NCBI GenBank assembly: GCA_013400115.1
Contig: VXBP01001909.1
Location: 186,001-250,000 of the forward strand
Length of the DNA: 64,000 bases
From: Rhinopomastus cyanomelas
Taxonomy: Eukaryota; Chordata; Aves; Bucerotiformes; Rhinopomastidae
Reading direction: 5' to 3'
Part shown: positions 12,019 through 23,762 of the stretch, one piece after another
How the letters are laid out: each line of letters opens with the position of its first letter
How positions within the stretch are numbered: position 1 is the stretch's first letter
The notes under the pieces: model-generated
What the model was told of the DNA's origin: nothing
Seen by the model: only the letters and a program-made list of their open reading frames with translations
Database searches by the model: none
Made by a program: the position numbers and the translations under genes

Positions 12019-15000
12019 ACAGTTGCAGTCAGTCTCTTGTCCTGTTAAGAGTAAAAGGTGGTAGATCCAGACAGTGATCTAACTTTGTCCTACAAATTTC
12101 CCTTTTCCTTTATCTTATATTTCACATCTTCAAGTAAAATGTTGCAGGCACAGTTCAGTGCCTGTTGCTGCTGGATGGGAGAGAAGTTGCCTTCTTACTA
12201 ATTCCCATGTAAATGGCCAGGGACAGTCTTAAGACCTTACCAAAAAAATCCCAACAGAACATAACAGCCCTAGGTATAACAGGGTCTCAGTGAGACATCA
12301 GTGAATGACAAAAAGACAAGGACATATGAAAGGGGATTAGGTTTGGAGCCATAAATAAAGCTTAAAACTTTGTATGTGGTCTCAATGTCCCAACATCCCA
12401 CATGATGCTGTAAGTGGATCAGCTCTATGTGTGTGTTTGTGTGTGTATGAAGACTCAGTGGTCAGGAAGCAAAATCATTATTGTTTGGGGTCTTAATGGG
12501 GGTTCCAATCTTTTTTCATGAGGAAAACAAAAAATTAAATGTAGATTGTAATTTAAAACTGTGAATTTTAAGTTGCATTAGCAAGCACCTGGCACTGACA
12601 CAAGGAATTTGCTGAAAGACAGTGATGTTTAAGTCATGAGCAGGTAAGACATGACAGTGCTTTTCTGCTGTGTATCTTGCTTATACAACCACACAAATAC
12701 TTCCTTGAGAATAAATTACCCAGCCAATTTCCTCTGTTTTCCTGCTTGCAAATTGCTTCTGAGTAGCTCCTGTTTCTCTTGAATGTGCTTTTAGCAAATG
12801 CATCAGGCTATGGACAAACACTTTATTGTGGCTGCTTAGTGTTTACAAGTCAAGTTCATTTTGTTCAGTTTAATTTTATACAAAAGCTTTTTCTATTTTC
12901 TGAATGGATTAAAGTCACACAGAGGGTGGTTTCTGGTGTGAACACTCATTCTTAGAAGTGAACATGACATTTATGTGTAACTATTTTGTAGTTTTCATTT
13001 AAAATTCTTTCTTCTATGAAATAATTCCTAGGCAGCTCAATGATCCCAGCTTAAACGTTGTGCAAGCTCCAGAAAGCAGAAGATGCAACTCCCTCAGGTA
13101 TTCAGGAATGGCTGTTTACAACCAGATCTGTATGTTGGTCTTCACTGCATCTTTGGGGCCACTCCAGTGACCAAAGTATCTCCTGGAAGCCCCAGTTCAA
13201 ACCACAAGTCACACCGGGTTAGAAAATATAGAAGGTTGGAACACAGGTCACATGTCTGTCAGTAGAAATAGGGTAGGAAGGAGGTGATTACCATGGAGAT
13301 GGCTAAACCAGACCTTTCTCCATCACAGATTATGCCAGTCCATGGAGAGTATTTTCTGTGTTATTTGGAAAGGACCAGGCAAAACAGTCTCCGCTTGCAA
13401 TGAGGCTTGACCTATTCAGACACAGAGCAGAGCCTCCCCTGTATTTCTGTCGAATGTGTTTATAGGACAGACCCACAAGGACACATCCTTGTCTCTCTCT
13501 TGCAGTCTCTTCTCTCTCCCTTACCTTTCTAAGCAGGCAAAGCAGCAGTTTCAGCTGCCCTCCAGTGCCTGTGGACATTGCTCTCACAGAAGATACTGGA
13601 CTTCAGGCAAACATGTGGCTGAATATGAAGATCACAAATGCTCCTTTCAAAATGTATTATGTGTGGTACAGGTATGTGTCCTTTGACTATTCTGCCTCCA
13701 CAGCCATCAGACAGGCACTATAGTACCCTAAGAGCTTGCTAATTAGGGGACACTGCAGATGCAAGTGCTCCTGTGGTTGCCTTTGCTGACTCGGCTCACT
13801 TACACGCAGCACATCTAAAATCACAGTGATCTCATCCAGTGATGCTCCTGCTCCCTTGTCCTATGAGGATCACCTAGGACAGCACTTCAAAATGTATTTT
13901 GGGATTTTGCACCAAATGTGGGCTAAGGCATGATTTTCTCCTTTCCTTAAGCAAGAGGAAGTGTAACTATAGCTGTTGAATATAACCCAGTTTGCAGCTC
14001 CAAGTTTCTGCCAAAGGTAACCAGCATTTTTGGTGCTATTTTTCCAGTAAGCACCTGGAATGTTACAGTTATTGATCTTTCACTCAGCTCTTTGAAAGAT
14101 TTATTTTCAGATTCTTGAAAGGTACACATCTTCTACATATTTCTGATCTAGTCATCCTCAGGAGTGGTTAAATGCAATAACTAATGTCCAAGAATACTTT
14201 AGCAATGATACAAGAAGACTATTCCTTTTAATAAAGCCAGAAGACTGGCTCTATTGCTTTGCATTAAGCCATTCAGCTGCGCTCCACAAACTCTTGTGCT
14301 TACTCGAATGCTTTTAAAAAGAAAAACACTGTAAACATTCAAGTAAATGTGGACTTCTACAAAAACCTTTGCCTACATAATACTAAAGAAGCTGCCTTAA
14401 AATGTCTGTCTTGGTTCGTGAGGGATACAGTGACAGAACAAAAATACTGGATAACACTAACTTTAGTGGTAAAAACCCCTAAATAGCTCCATTGCCTTTA
14501 GTGTACTTACTCTGGATTCATAGGCTGAACCCAGGTCTGAGACTCTACTTTTAATGGGCTTTATTTTTTTATCTTAAACATTTTTCACAGGAAACACTTT
14601 GAATCAAGTTCTGTTGTGTTTGCTTGTTCTGTGCTTTATAAACAGTTAAGAATTCTTCAATCTCTGTGTGAGAAAATAATATTGAGTCCAGGAAACAGCT
14701 TATTTATCTCTGAAAATGTAATTTTCAGTGAAGTTTGCCAGAAGAGTGGCACATTAGTATGTGGTCTTTCAGTATCTGCAGCCTCAGCACATGTCCCTGC
14801 ACTCCTTCTGTGGCACCTCAGGGCACTCTACAGGCACTGGCCTCTGGGTCACCCTAATATCACTGTTCTCTGATCCTTTCAAGACTGGGTCAACTGTCTG
14901 GAAACTTTACATCATCCAGGAGTTACGGCTACAGGACATCTCAGTGTTGCTGACTTCCTCAAAAAATAGAGATGTATTTTCTGGGTTCTAAGATGTGAAA

Positions 15001-15864
15001 CTGAGGCGGCAAAATCTCTACAAGCCGTAGTGCCTACAGCAGCAAAAAAGCTCTACCCGAGACAGCAGGGAGCCACAGAAAATATTTCGTGCTTTGTATG
15101 GTATCTAAACATCCTTGTGGCAAGGAATCAACAGTCCAAAAATCTCTGGGAGAACTAACTCAAGTTGCTAGTAACTGATCTGAGTTGGATGGAGCTCACT
15201 CAAATGGCCCAAACTCCTGGGGAACAGCAGGACAGCCCTTGGAAAGAAGGGCAGAAACTAGGAATCCCTAGGAGGAAGACATCTCCATTTCCCTAATGAA
15301 ACATGGACCATGAAGAGTACAAAATGTCCACAAGCGTTAAATATGCTTAATTCTATATGCCAGGTTGTTTGCCTGTAGGCTGAGGTGTAAAACAAAACCC
15401 AGCCCCCTTTCCTGACTAGCGAAGAGGAAGTGAAGCAGCAGAAGATGCTCTTGAAGACAGAATAGTAATGATCTCCTTGTTTTCTTGTAGGCAGCTATTT
15501 CTGATAGAAGTCTTGGTGGGACCAAGACTTTTTAAAAGGCTTGGACACAGAGAGGGGAATATCCTTCTCAGCTTCTCTGGAAAAGATCAGTCTGCATGGA
15601 AGGAACCACACGGAAGAGTATAAGGCAGTTCTAATACATTAAAAACATTAACCTAGGCAGAGGTGTACCTTCAGGTCACTTTAGTGCACTGTAGCTGAAC
15701 AATGCTTGATACTGACCAAGAGCACTGGGAAAAGGGTAGCTTCTTATTCTGGTTCTGGTCACTCATACATTGTACATACTGGGGAAAATAGTCTGGGCTC
15801 AACAGCTGGTGGTCTGCTCCTGCTCCTTTCACACGTTCAATACTTTGATTTCCTAACTAAGGAT
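12019..15864. other. Unique AT-rich non-coding DNA
   Basis: It contains a TG-rich microsatellite at 12427-12449. No gene or further transposon was recognised. Confidence 0.5.
12427..12449 (+). repeat. (TG)n microsatellite, imperfect
   Basis: Alternating TG with one interrupting T: 'tgtgtgtgtttgtgtgtgta'. Confidence 0.85.
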
Positions 15865-16123
15865 GTCAGGTAGCGACAGGACTAGAGGGAATGGAGCAAA
15901 GCTGGAGATGGGTAGATTACAGTGAATGTGAGGAGGAAGTTCTTCACTGTGAGAGTGGTGAGGGTTGCCCAGGGAGGTGGTGGAGGCCCCATCCTTGGAA
16001 GTGTTTAAGGCCAGTCTGGATGAGGCTCTGGCCAGCCTGATCTAGGGTGGGGTGTCCCTGCCCATGGTAGGGGAGTTGGAACTGGATGATCCTGTGGTCC
16101 CTTCTAACCCTGACTGAGTGTAT
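15865..16123 (+). mobile_element. CR1 LINE 3' fragment (first of a tandem pair)
   Basis: The plus-strand CR1 blocks are 'gacaggactagagggaatgg', 'gaagttcttcactgtgagag', 'gttgcccagggaggtggtgg', 'tctggatgaggctctggcca', and 'gcctgatctagggtggggtg'. It ends at 'ccctgactgagtgtatga', a short version of the terminal repeat. The 'tgtccctgcccatggtaggg' core separates it from the subfamily of the copy that follows directly. Confidence 0.92.
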
Positions 16124-16214
16124 GACTTGGTCTGGGTGATCCTGCTCTGGCAGGGGGATTGGAGTAGATGATCTTCTGAGGTCCCTTTCAATCCCTAATG
16201 ATTCTATTATTCTA
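16124..16214 (+). mobile_element. CR1 LINE 3' fragment (second of a tandem pair)
   Basis: It starts abruptly with 'cttggtctgggtgatcctgc' right after the tail of the preceding CR1, and continues through 'gggggattggagtagatgat' and 'aatccctaatgattctatta'. It belongs to the CR1 type with the 'gatcctgctctggcaggggg' core, so it is not a duplicate of its neighbour but a separate event. Confidence 0.92.
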
Positions 16215-17920
16215 ACTCGATCAAAAAAGCCACATCTGTCAGCTATGATACTGGGTTTTGTCTTTGAATTTCCCATCTATTTCTTTGGAAGAGTATCTTG
16301 AACTACTCTTGCTTTGCATGGCAGAAAAAGTTACTTGTTAGTTAAGGGAGAAAGGCCAAAAGCTAAAATGACTGAGCCATCTCCTTCGTGTATGTATTTC
16401 TACTAGTTATTTGCATTACTGAGACATAAAGGAAGAGGGATAAAAAGGAAGAAATGGCTGGTTTAATCTAGGCTCCCCACTTACATCACGGCAAGGGTAA
16501 TCAAAGGATCTCAGTAGGGATTCTTTCTACAGTCTGCTCGTGTTACCATTTTAGGGTTACACTGCAGGAGTTTTGCTGTGTTTTTCATCTTTGCTCAGGG
16601 GCAGCAGTTTTTCCTGTCCCTATGTGCAGCACGACTTAACGGACTGAAGATGCAAGGTGTTTCCTGGCTTTTAAACAGAACAGAGCCGTTTCCAGGTATG
16701 TAAACCTAGCGGACACAGGATATTTTTTATTTTACTTTTAATATCTTTACATTCAATGACTCTCAGTTATTAGTGCATTTTGATTTCTCTCACAATTTCC
16801 TGCCTGCTTATTTTTGATGGTGTCCTCTTCCATTTCTTTATTTTCTGCTGTTCCTTTCTCTTTTCTTTTGGCCCTTAATTCCCCCTTGAGTTCTGTGTCT
16901 TTGGCTTGTATGCCATGAGTTTCCTCTGTCTCTAGTTCTTTTCATACCATTTTCTTTTATTAATTTCCTTCTTTTTCTTTCTTCGTGCTGGACTCTTCTT
17001 TCCCCTCAAATCCTTCACTCTATAGCAAATTGCCATATTGGAATGAATTATGGTGGAAAGATTGGAGATGTACGTCCTCTGAGGATAGAGGATTTATCAA
17101 CCAGCAGGCCTGTGAAAAAAAGCCAGTTTCTATTTCAGAAACAAAGCTAAACCATTAGGAGACAGGGAATTTCTTGAAGACTGAAGCTGGAAGTTGACTT
17201 AAGCTTGAGTTAAGGTGATGGGCTCTACTTTGGCTATAATGCAGGCTTGATATGCGACCTTGAGCAAATTACCCACGTTCATGTGCCAGGATGAGCAATT
17301 TACCTACCTGTTAAAATTACCATAACAATATTTCTGTCTTAGGAGTACTGCAATTTTAATTAAGCTCGGTGAGCACTACTTGGACATTCTTCATTTAGTA
17401 TAATTACCATAATTGTGCATTAATCCACCACAGCATTTTTCAGGCAGTAGTTGTCTGAACTGCTCCATTCTAAACTTAAACATGTCAGTAATCTTCAAAT
17501 ACATTTAGCCAATAATTACATTGCTTTGGAAAATATATTAGAATTCATTACAGTGATCTGTTGACATCTATGAAAGTGTTCTGAATATCACAAAAGTCTT
17601 CCACAAACGTGTAGCTGCTGAACCAACCCATCTCCTCTGCCCAACACAGGCCCGGACTGCCCAGCTGCAGATGTCTGCCTTCATGTGCCTCCACTTCCCT
17701 CTCCTTAACACAGGACATGCCTTCTCATGTGGCTCCAGTGTCACTCAGTTGCACACATTCATTAATTCTCCCTGTGGAGAAGACTGCACTGAGACAAACT
17801 TCTTCCTCATAACGTCTCAAAAAATACCTCTGAACTTGAGGAGATCCTTCAGCTTCCATGGCAGACCAGTGCAACCAGCGACTATTTCTCATGATGGAGT
17901 TTCATCCTAGGAGCTAGATG
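16215..17920. other. Unique DNA with a pyrimidine-rich tract
   Basis: A strongly T/C-biased stretch runs from about 16795 to 17012. The rest is AT-rich unique sequence with no recognised gene. Confidence 0.5.
16795..17012 (+). repeat. Polypyrimidine-rich tract (low complexity)
   Basis: About 220 bp dominated by T and C on the plus strand, for example 'ttcctttctcttttcttttg' and 'ttccttctttttctttcttc'. It is not a regular tandem repeat. Confidence 0.7.
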
Positions 17921-18130
17921 TCACACAGTATCACAGTATCACAGTATTACCGAGGTTGGAAGAGACCTCATAGATCATCAAGTCCAACCTGTCACCACAG
18001 AGCTCAAGGCTAGACCATGGCACCAAGTGCCACGTCCAATCCTGCCTTGAACAGCTCCAGAGTTGGCGACTCCACCACCTCCCTGGGCAGGCCATTCCAG
18101 TGGCCAATGACTCTCTCAGTGAAGAAATGT
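17921..18130 (-). mobile_element. CR1 LINE 3' fragment with TACTGTGA-type tail
   Basis: A minus-strand CR1. The terminal repeat is read on the plus strand as 'tcacagtatcacagtatcac', giving TACTGTGA on the element strand rather than ATTCTATG. It is followed by 'gaggttggaagagacctcat', 'tcatcaagtccaacctgtca', and 'ctccaccacctccctgggca'. The 'gctagaccatggcaccaagt' segment marks a different CR1 subfamily from most copies in the window. Confidence 0.9.
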
Positions 18131-19680
18131 CAGCTGTCAGCCTACCATGCTTGCTAGAGAGGGCATGACCATGATAGCAGGGCTGCAGGGCTCTGTGTCA
18201 CCCCAGTTGTAGGAGCCACAGGAGGTCATCCTGGCTCTGGCTTTACAGCTGTTTTGTCAGTAAAATGTATTCTTTGCCTTCATAGTAGAGTTGGGACAGG
18301 AGCAGTGCTTTGGAATTAGTCTTGATTTCAGCATCTTGAGCAAGTACCTACTCACCATAGCTCAGTTACAGGCACCAGGGGGAGGACTGGATTTTATGAC
18401 AGCTTTGCACAAGGATTTTGCCCAAATGAAATCTGGATAATATCCAGAAGAGGTGAATAAGCCTCTTCTGATTTTTTCTGATAAAAATGCAGGCTGACAT
18501 TTTGCTCACCACTCAAACCACTCCCATCAAGATATTTCCAAGTCACTACTTTCTACAAAGGTGTCGATAAGATCTCATTTCTGAGGCTCTCAGCTGACAT
18601 GGCTTTCATATGAATTCCTGCTCCCTGACAAAGGGAGCTAAAAACTACTTCTCCCATGCATCCCAAAGTGAAATTCACTACCTTTTTGTCTGACTGTTTA
18701 TCATTTCTTGCAAATACTCAAATCCATTTCCTTTGCAAAAGGTTTCTTTTTGCATGACAGGCATACAAATCGGTTTTATTATAGCACTCCATTCACTGGA
18801 GCAGCTTAGCTGGAAGATAAAAAGGAATTCATTTTCTAGGTTTTCCCCAAATGTCAGCTCTACATTATCAGAGTTCTTAACTCAAGAAGAATGAGCAAAA
18901 GGAAAAAAAAAAGGTGGACTGATATATTGTATCTGACTTCATGTTAGGGACCCAGAGGCCTGACCTCCCCTGAATGAATTGAATCAAAGTGGAATCAAGA
19001 GCGCAAGAAAAGCACCGAGTCATCTGAATATCAGCGCTGGCACCTCAGCGCAATCTGTTAAATATTAATGGCAAACTCTGCTCGCTGACTTAACCACACC
19101 ACAGCGTATGCCCTAAAGGTCAGATAAATTGGATTTTCTTTTCCATCTTTTTCTTTTTTTCTTTTCCTGCTTGGGAGTCTTTGACATCTATATCCAGGCT
19201 TCTTTCTAAAAATAAACCCAAAAAATTACAATAGGATCACACTAGGGTGCTTCTGCTGTAAGGCAAAGTGGTCTATCATGACTGAAAAATCAGTAGATAG
19301 TAATCTCCTGAATAATTTGTAGATAATAATCTCCTGATTATTATGTTGTCTATTTTTTTGTGCTGAGACTTGAATGAAACCAGTGCGGGAGCCTCTTCAG
19401 GCATGTTTGCTCTAACTGCTCTTGTCATCTTGCTGTATCTGTCAATGTTTGCTTTGGTTTTGCAAGACCATACAGTTAGAGCCAGTAGTAGATTCACTGG
19501 TAGTGATTGGTAGAGTCCCTGGTAGCTGTGACAGTCCCTCCTGCTCACCAGTGGCTATTCCTACCACGGGAAACCTATCCCCCCTTCCCACACTCCTCCT
19601 CACAGTACTATGCCTGCAGCTCAAGAGACTTCAGCAAGTGGTGCTGAAGGTAAGGTATTCCATCAGTGTGATCTGTGGCA
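18131..19680. other. Unique non-coding DNA
   Basis: It holds an A run at about 18903-18912 and a 26-bp tandem duplication at 19293-19344. No gene was recognised. Confidence 0.5.
19293..19344 (+). repeat. 26-bp tandem duplication
   Basis: Two head-to-tail copies of a unit starting 'gtagata(g/a)taatctcctg'. The second copy also contains the inverted pair 'aataat'/'attatt' around 'ctcctg'. Confidence 0.8.
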
Positions 19681-19868
19681 CTCACAGAATGGCTCAGGTT
19701 GGAAAGGACCCTAGAGATCACCTACTCCAACCTCCCTGCTATGGGCAGTGACACCTCTCAGCTGGACTTGGCTGCTCAAGACCTTATCAAACCTGGCTCT
19801 GAACACCTCCAGGGACGGGGAATCCACAGCCTTTCCAGGCAATCGATTCCAGAGTGTCTCCACCCTTT
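19681..19868 (-). mobile_element. CR1 LINE 3' fragment
   Basis: A minus-strand CR1 of about 190 bp: 'tcacagaatggctcaggttg', 'ggaaaggaccctagagatca', 'tccaacctccctgctatggg', and 'aacacctccagggacgggga'. The 'cagaatggctcaggttggaa' 3' end and the 'atgggcagtgacacctctca' block belong to yet another CR1 subfamily. Confidence 0.9.
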
Positions 19869-22800
19869 GTACTGAGGCTACAAGTGGCATTGCTGAGTGT
19901 CCTTCTCTTACAGACATCACTGTTTGATTCTAGGAAATAATAATGCTTTAGACTCGTGGCTACACTGTGCTGGGAGTCTTCTGTGAAGCCCTTGAATACA
20001 GCTGTGTGTGTATAAACACATGGGGATAAGGGAGGTGGAGAAAGAGGCTTTTAGAAATTCTCTGTTCTCTTTATAAAACCTAATTTCTAAAACATTGTTG
20101 AACCCTAAATTACTGCTACAGAAAAGTTATAAAGTTTTGACCTAGAAGAAGGCATCTATGAGTGTCTTCAAGACTAATTTGTGGTGTCAGAGTTTTTACT
20201 GGACTTCAAACAGGTAACACTTTTTCCCCTGAAAAATCCCCAGAAAACTTCACCAGTTTTACCAGCTCTACTTCTAAGAAAAAGTAAATGTCTCCACAAT
20301 ACAATGTTTGTGATCTGAACAGAAATATATGGACACAGATTCTGCACCAAATCTAAAACTCCAGAAGTTAGGCATAATTTTGAAGGCTGAATGGATTCTA
20401 TTAGACCTTTAATCTCCTCCTGACCTGTACAAGAAACTCAAGTACTAACCTGACTTGTGCTTTTCAGTAAATTACAGTATCTAAATCTGTCTGACTTCCT
20501 GAAGGGAATCCATCCAGCTAAGGACAGAAAAACTTTAAAATAGCTCTTCATTGCATATGATAGAATCTATTTGTCTTCTAATTGTAGTGCTGGTTCTATA
20601 AAGAGACCCCCAGCAGTTGCTAATTGCATCCAGAAACCTCATTACATTACACCAATTGGATTTTTAATTAGAAATGCAGATGGTAACTCATTTATTAGTG
20701 TTGTAACATCCAACTGGGAAAGGAATCTCAATTCCATTTTGGATGCATTCACCTTTTGGATGCTGGAAAAGAATGGGGAATGAGAATGATGAAACTGTGA
20801 CTGAAGTTAAATCTCTCATTAAAGACCCACTCATTGGAATGAGGCTGAAGGTCAGAAAAAGTAAAAGTAAGGAGAAGCATCTATGAAACCAGCTTCAAAA
20901 AAGTGAAGAACCTTACAAAGAGCCCTGCTGGGATAGCCAGCTGGGGAGCTGAGAAATAGAAAGCTAGCCCAAATGATTTTGTGGAGTTATTAATATACAC
21001 TTCTCAAATGGAGAGAGAATGAAGGTGAGCATCTCAACCTACTATTGAAAATCACTTGTGTCTATAAATTCTTATCTCTCTGTACAGACAAGAAGCCTGT
21101 AAATATCTTGCCTGCACTGGCAGCAGTATATAGCCCGTTAAGTCCACAGTGCTGTGAACTGATGGTGCTCCATGCCAATTCAGATCCCCCTGCTGACTGC
21201 AGCCGTGGCAGGACCCAGAAGCCTCCTGACTAAACAGATGAGGTTAGAGTCTTGCACCTTCAGAAACTGGTAACGACAATTCCAACTGTCATTTTTCTCT
21301 GTTTAGCCTGCCCTTTTGGGTTGCAAATTCTTTGGGAAAGAAGCCTACACTGGTCTGTTTCCACAGCCTGGAACAAAGCAGTCCCTGACTCAGAGTGAGC
21401 AGTGAGCTCAACTGCCACTGCGTAGCTCTTCCTCTGAAGGTGTAAAAGGTGGGTGGGAGCTTACATCTGCCTCTTTTTTTATTCAGTTGAGGCTTCTCAT
21501 TTAATTCACTTTGTTTAGAATTATTTTGCTCTGTCTCTTCCACTTGTATGCCAGCAGGAAGAAGAAAAGTGTTTCTCTTCCACTATAATGCAACCACTTG
21601 AAAATAAAATACCATTAGCTAGTCTCAGCTTGAGGAGGCGGATGCCGTCAACACGTTGGTTACTTTGAGCAGTAGCTGAACTGTTTCCACTACAGACACA
21701 TTTTTGTGTGTGTTCAAATCAATGTCAAGTGGCCCTAATCATTTTTCTTCTTGACTGCAAGTTCTGTGAGCTCAAAGCTATTGTCTTGGCTTAGAAAAGA
21801 GTAAAACAGCTACAAGAACAGGGGTTCTTTTTTAGAATTTTCTGTTCCCAGTCAGGAAAGTGCAGCCTGGCCTCCTCTCATGGTGTTTTTTTACAGTAAC
21901 ACTAGAATTTCTCCTGAGAGTTGGGAGTGAAGACAATTAAGTGCTTTTACTGTGATTTTTAATTGCAAGTTAGGAGAATTACAGTGGGGCTTTCATAAAA
22001 ACTTTTCATCCTCTATGACTAAATATCAGACTGTGCTACAGATCTACACATTCTTCTGGATAAGTGAATGATTGCTGTGCTTTCTTTCTGTGAACTCTAA
22101 GAATTAAACATAAAGACTACGTATGGAACTAATACTGCTACAGCCAGAAACAGAGCCTTTTCTTTTCCCTCTGAGTAACACGGGAGCAGAAACCGCCTCA
22201 CCGATCTCCAAAACACCGTATAACCAATTGAAAGTATCATATATGATTTAGCTTGATAAATCCTGACTTTAGTTGCTTTAACACAAACAAATTTAAATCA
22301 CCCAGTCGACCTTTTTGCTTTACGCTTTTCCTGGTTTACTCTCCTAGTTAAAAAAATAAAATTAAAAAAAAAAAATAAAATCATCAATCTGCTTGATGTA
22401 AAGTTTCCTGCCATCACAAGCATTTGAAAATAAAATGCTAAAAAATAATTCTGCTGGTCTGTTAGAAAAAGTTGGATAAATAAAGACGTTATGAACTTCA
22501 GGGATAAAGTCTTTTAGCATGGGCATGCTGAATTTTGACAGCTCTGCTCACCATCCTATTTGTCAGCAGCACATGAGGTGACTCAGATCAAAAAGACTCT
22601 CTTCTGTGTCTTCACAGCTCAGTGGTAACCAAGGTAGTATCAAAGAAGAAAGATTTCCATCCAAACAAACTTCTCAGGGGGAAAAATGGGAAGTGAATGA
22701 AAATCAGGAAGAAAAGAAATAGCAAAGAGTGAAAGACTGGTGTCGTTTTTGGTTTTTTAATACAACTTTCTTATGATTCAGTGTACTGGGAGGACAGGGC

Positions 22801-22900
22801 TGTGCAGAGAAGCAGGTTATTACCTTCAGGAATACACTCTCCTCTTTGCAGAAGTCACCAGGCAGAACATCATCCAGGGAAGCTCCAGAAGATGCTACTA
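19869..22900. other. Unique AT-rich non-coding DNA
   Basis: An A-rich low-complexity patch lies at 22348-22382. The 20.57-20.72 kb stretch is AT-rich with TAAT-type words ('tttttaattagaaatgcaga') but shows no coding signature. No gene was recognised. Confidence 0.5.
22348..22382 (+). repeat. A-rich low-complexity patch
   Basis: Runs of A interrupted by T (an 'aataaaattaaaaaaa' pattern). No LINE body precedes it. Confidence 0.85.
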
Positions 22901-23153
22901 TCACAGAGCACAGAGTCACTCTGGTTGGAAAAGACCCCTGGGATCATCAAGTCCGACCATCTACCCTACCTTACAAGTTCACCCCTAAACCATATCCGTC
23001 AACACCTCATCCAAACAATCTTTAAACACATCCAGGGATGGGGACTCAACCACCTGGGAAGCCCATTCCAGTGCCTGACCACCCTTTCTGTGAAAAAATA
23101 TTTCCTAATATCAAGTCTAAACCTACCCTGTTGTACCTTGAACCCTTTCCCTC
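22901..23153 (-). mobile_element. CR1 LINE 3' fragment
   Basis: A minus-strand CR1 of about 250 bp: 'cactctggttggaaaagacc', 'gatcatcaagtccgaccatc', 'aagttcacccctaaaccata', 'catccagggatggggactca', and 'cctgaccaccctttctgtga'. It is the same subfamily as the plus-strand copy at 46.5-46.9 kb, whose 'tttaggggtgaatttgtaag' is the complement of the 'aagttcacccctaaacc' block. Confidence 0.93.
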
Positions 23154-23723
23154 TTGAAGGTGCAAAGGGGGATGCTGCTGTAAGGGGTGCAAGGCTGGAT
23201 GCTGCCTTAGAGTACTGGGTTCTGCACCTGCCCCTGCTGCAGCATCCTACTTATGGGTTTATGGATTGTCTCACCCTCATTTTTGATTATCCAGTATAAA
23301 ACTCCAGGAGCTGTCACGATGAAACCAGCATCAAATTATTATGCATTTTAAGAAATGTGCTTTAGAATCCTAACAAACACTAAAGAGCTTCTTTTCTAAA
23401 CCTGCTCATGACTTGGCACTTGATAAATGAGCATCATTACAAGTTTCTGTTATGGTAACTATGCACCTTGGGCCTAGAGGACACAGCAGCAAGTGAAGAA
23501 GAAACCCAAGAAGCTAAGCGAGGGTTTTACAGATTTGTCATGGCCATGGCCTTGATTTCTCAAAAGGTCACCAGTATAAAACATGTTGTTCTTCTACATG
23601 CTTGCCCAAGTAAACATCTAAGTGTCACAAACATCCTGCATCAGTGAAGTCAACCCATTTCTCTTCTCTGGAGAGCTTTAAAAGCAAAAAAACCCCAAAG
23701 TTAAACACAGAAGTTGCTATTCA

Positions 23724-23762
23724 GTGTGTGTATATATATATATATATCTATATATATGTATG
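23724..23762 (+). repeat. (TG)n/(TA)n microsatellite
   Basis: A short TG run passes into TA repeats with one C interruption: 'tgtgtgtatatatatatata' and onward to 'ctatatatatgtatg'. Confidence 0.9.

Noticed and set aside
15944..16276. 110-codon minus-strand frame
   Set aside because: It is the antisense reading of the two tandem CR1 3' ends, not a gene.
22781..23299. 172-codon plus-strand frame
   Set aside because: It reads antisense through the minus-strand CR1 at 22.9 kb.
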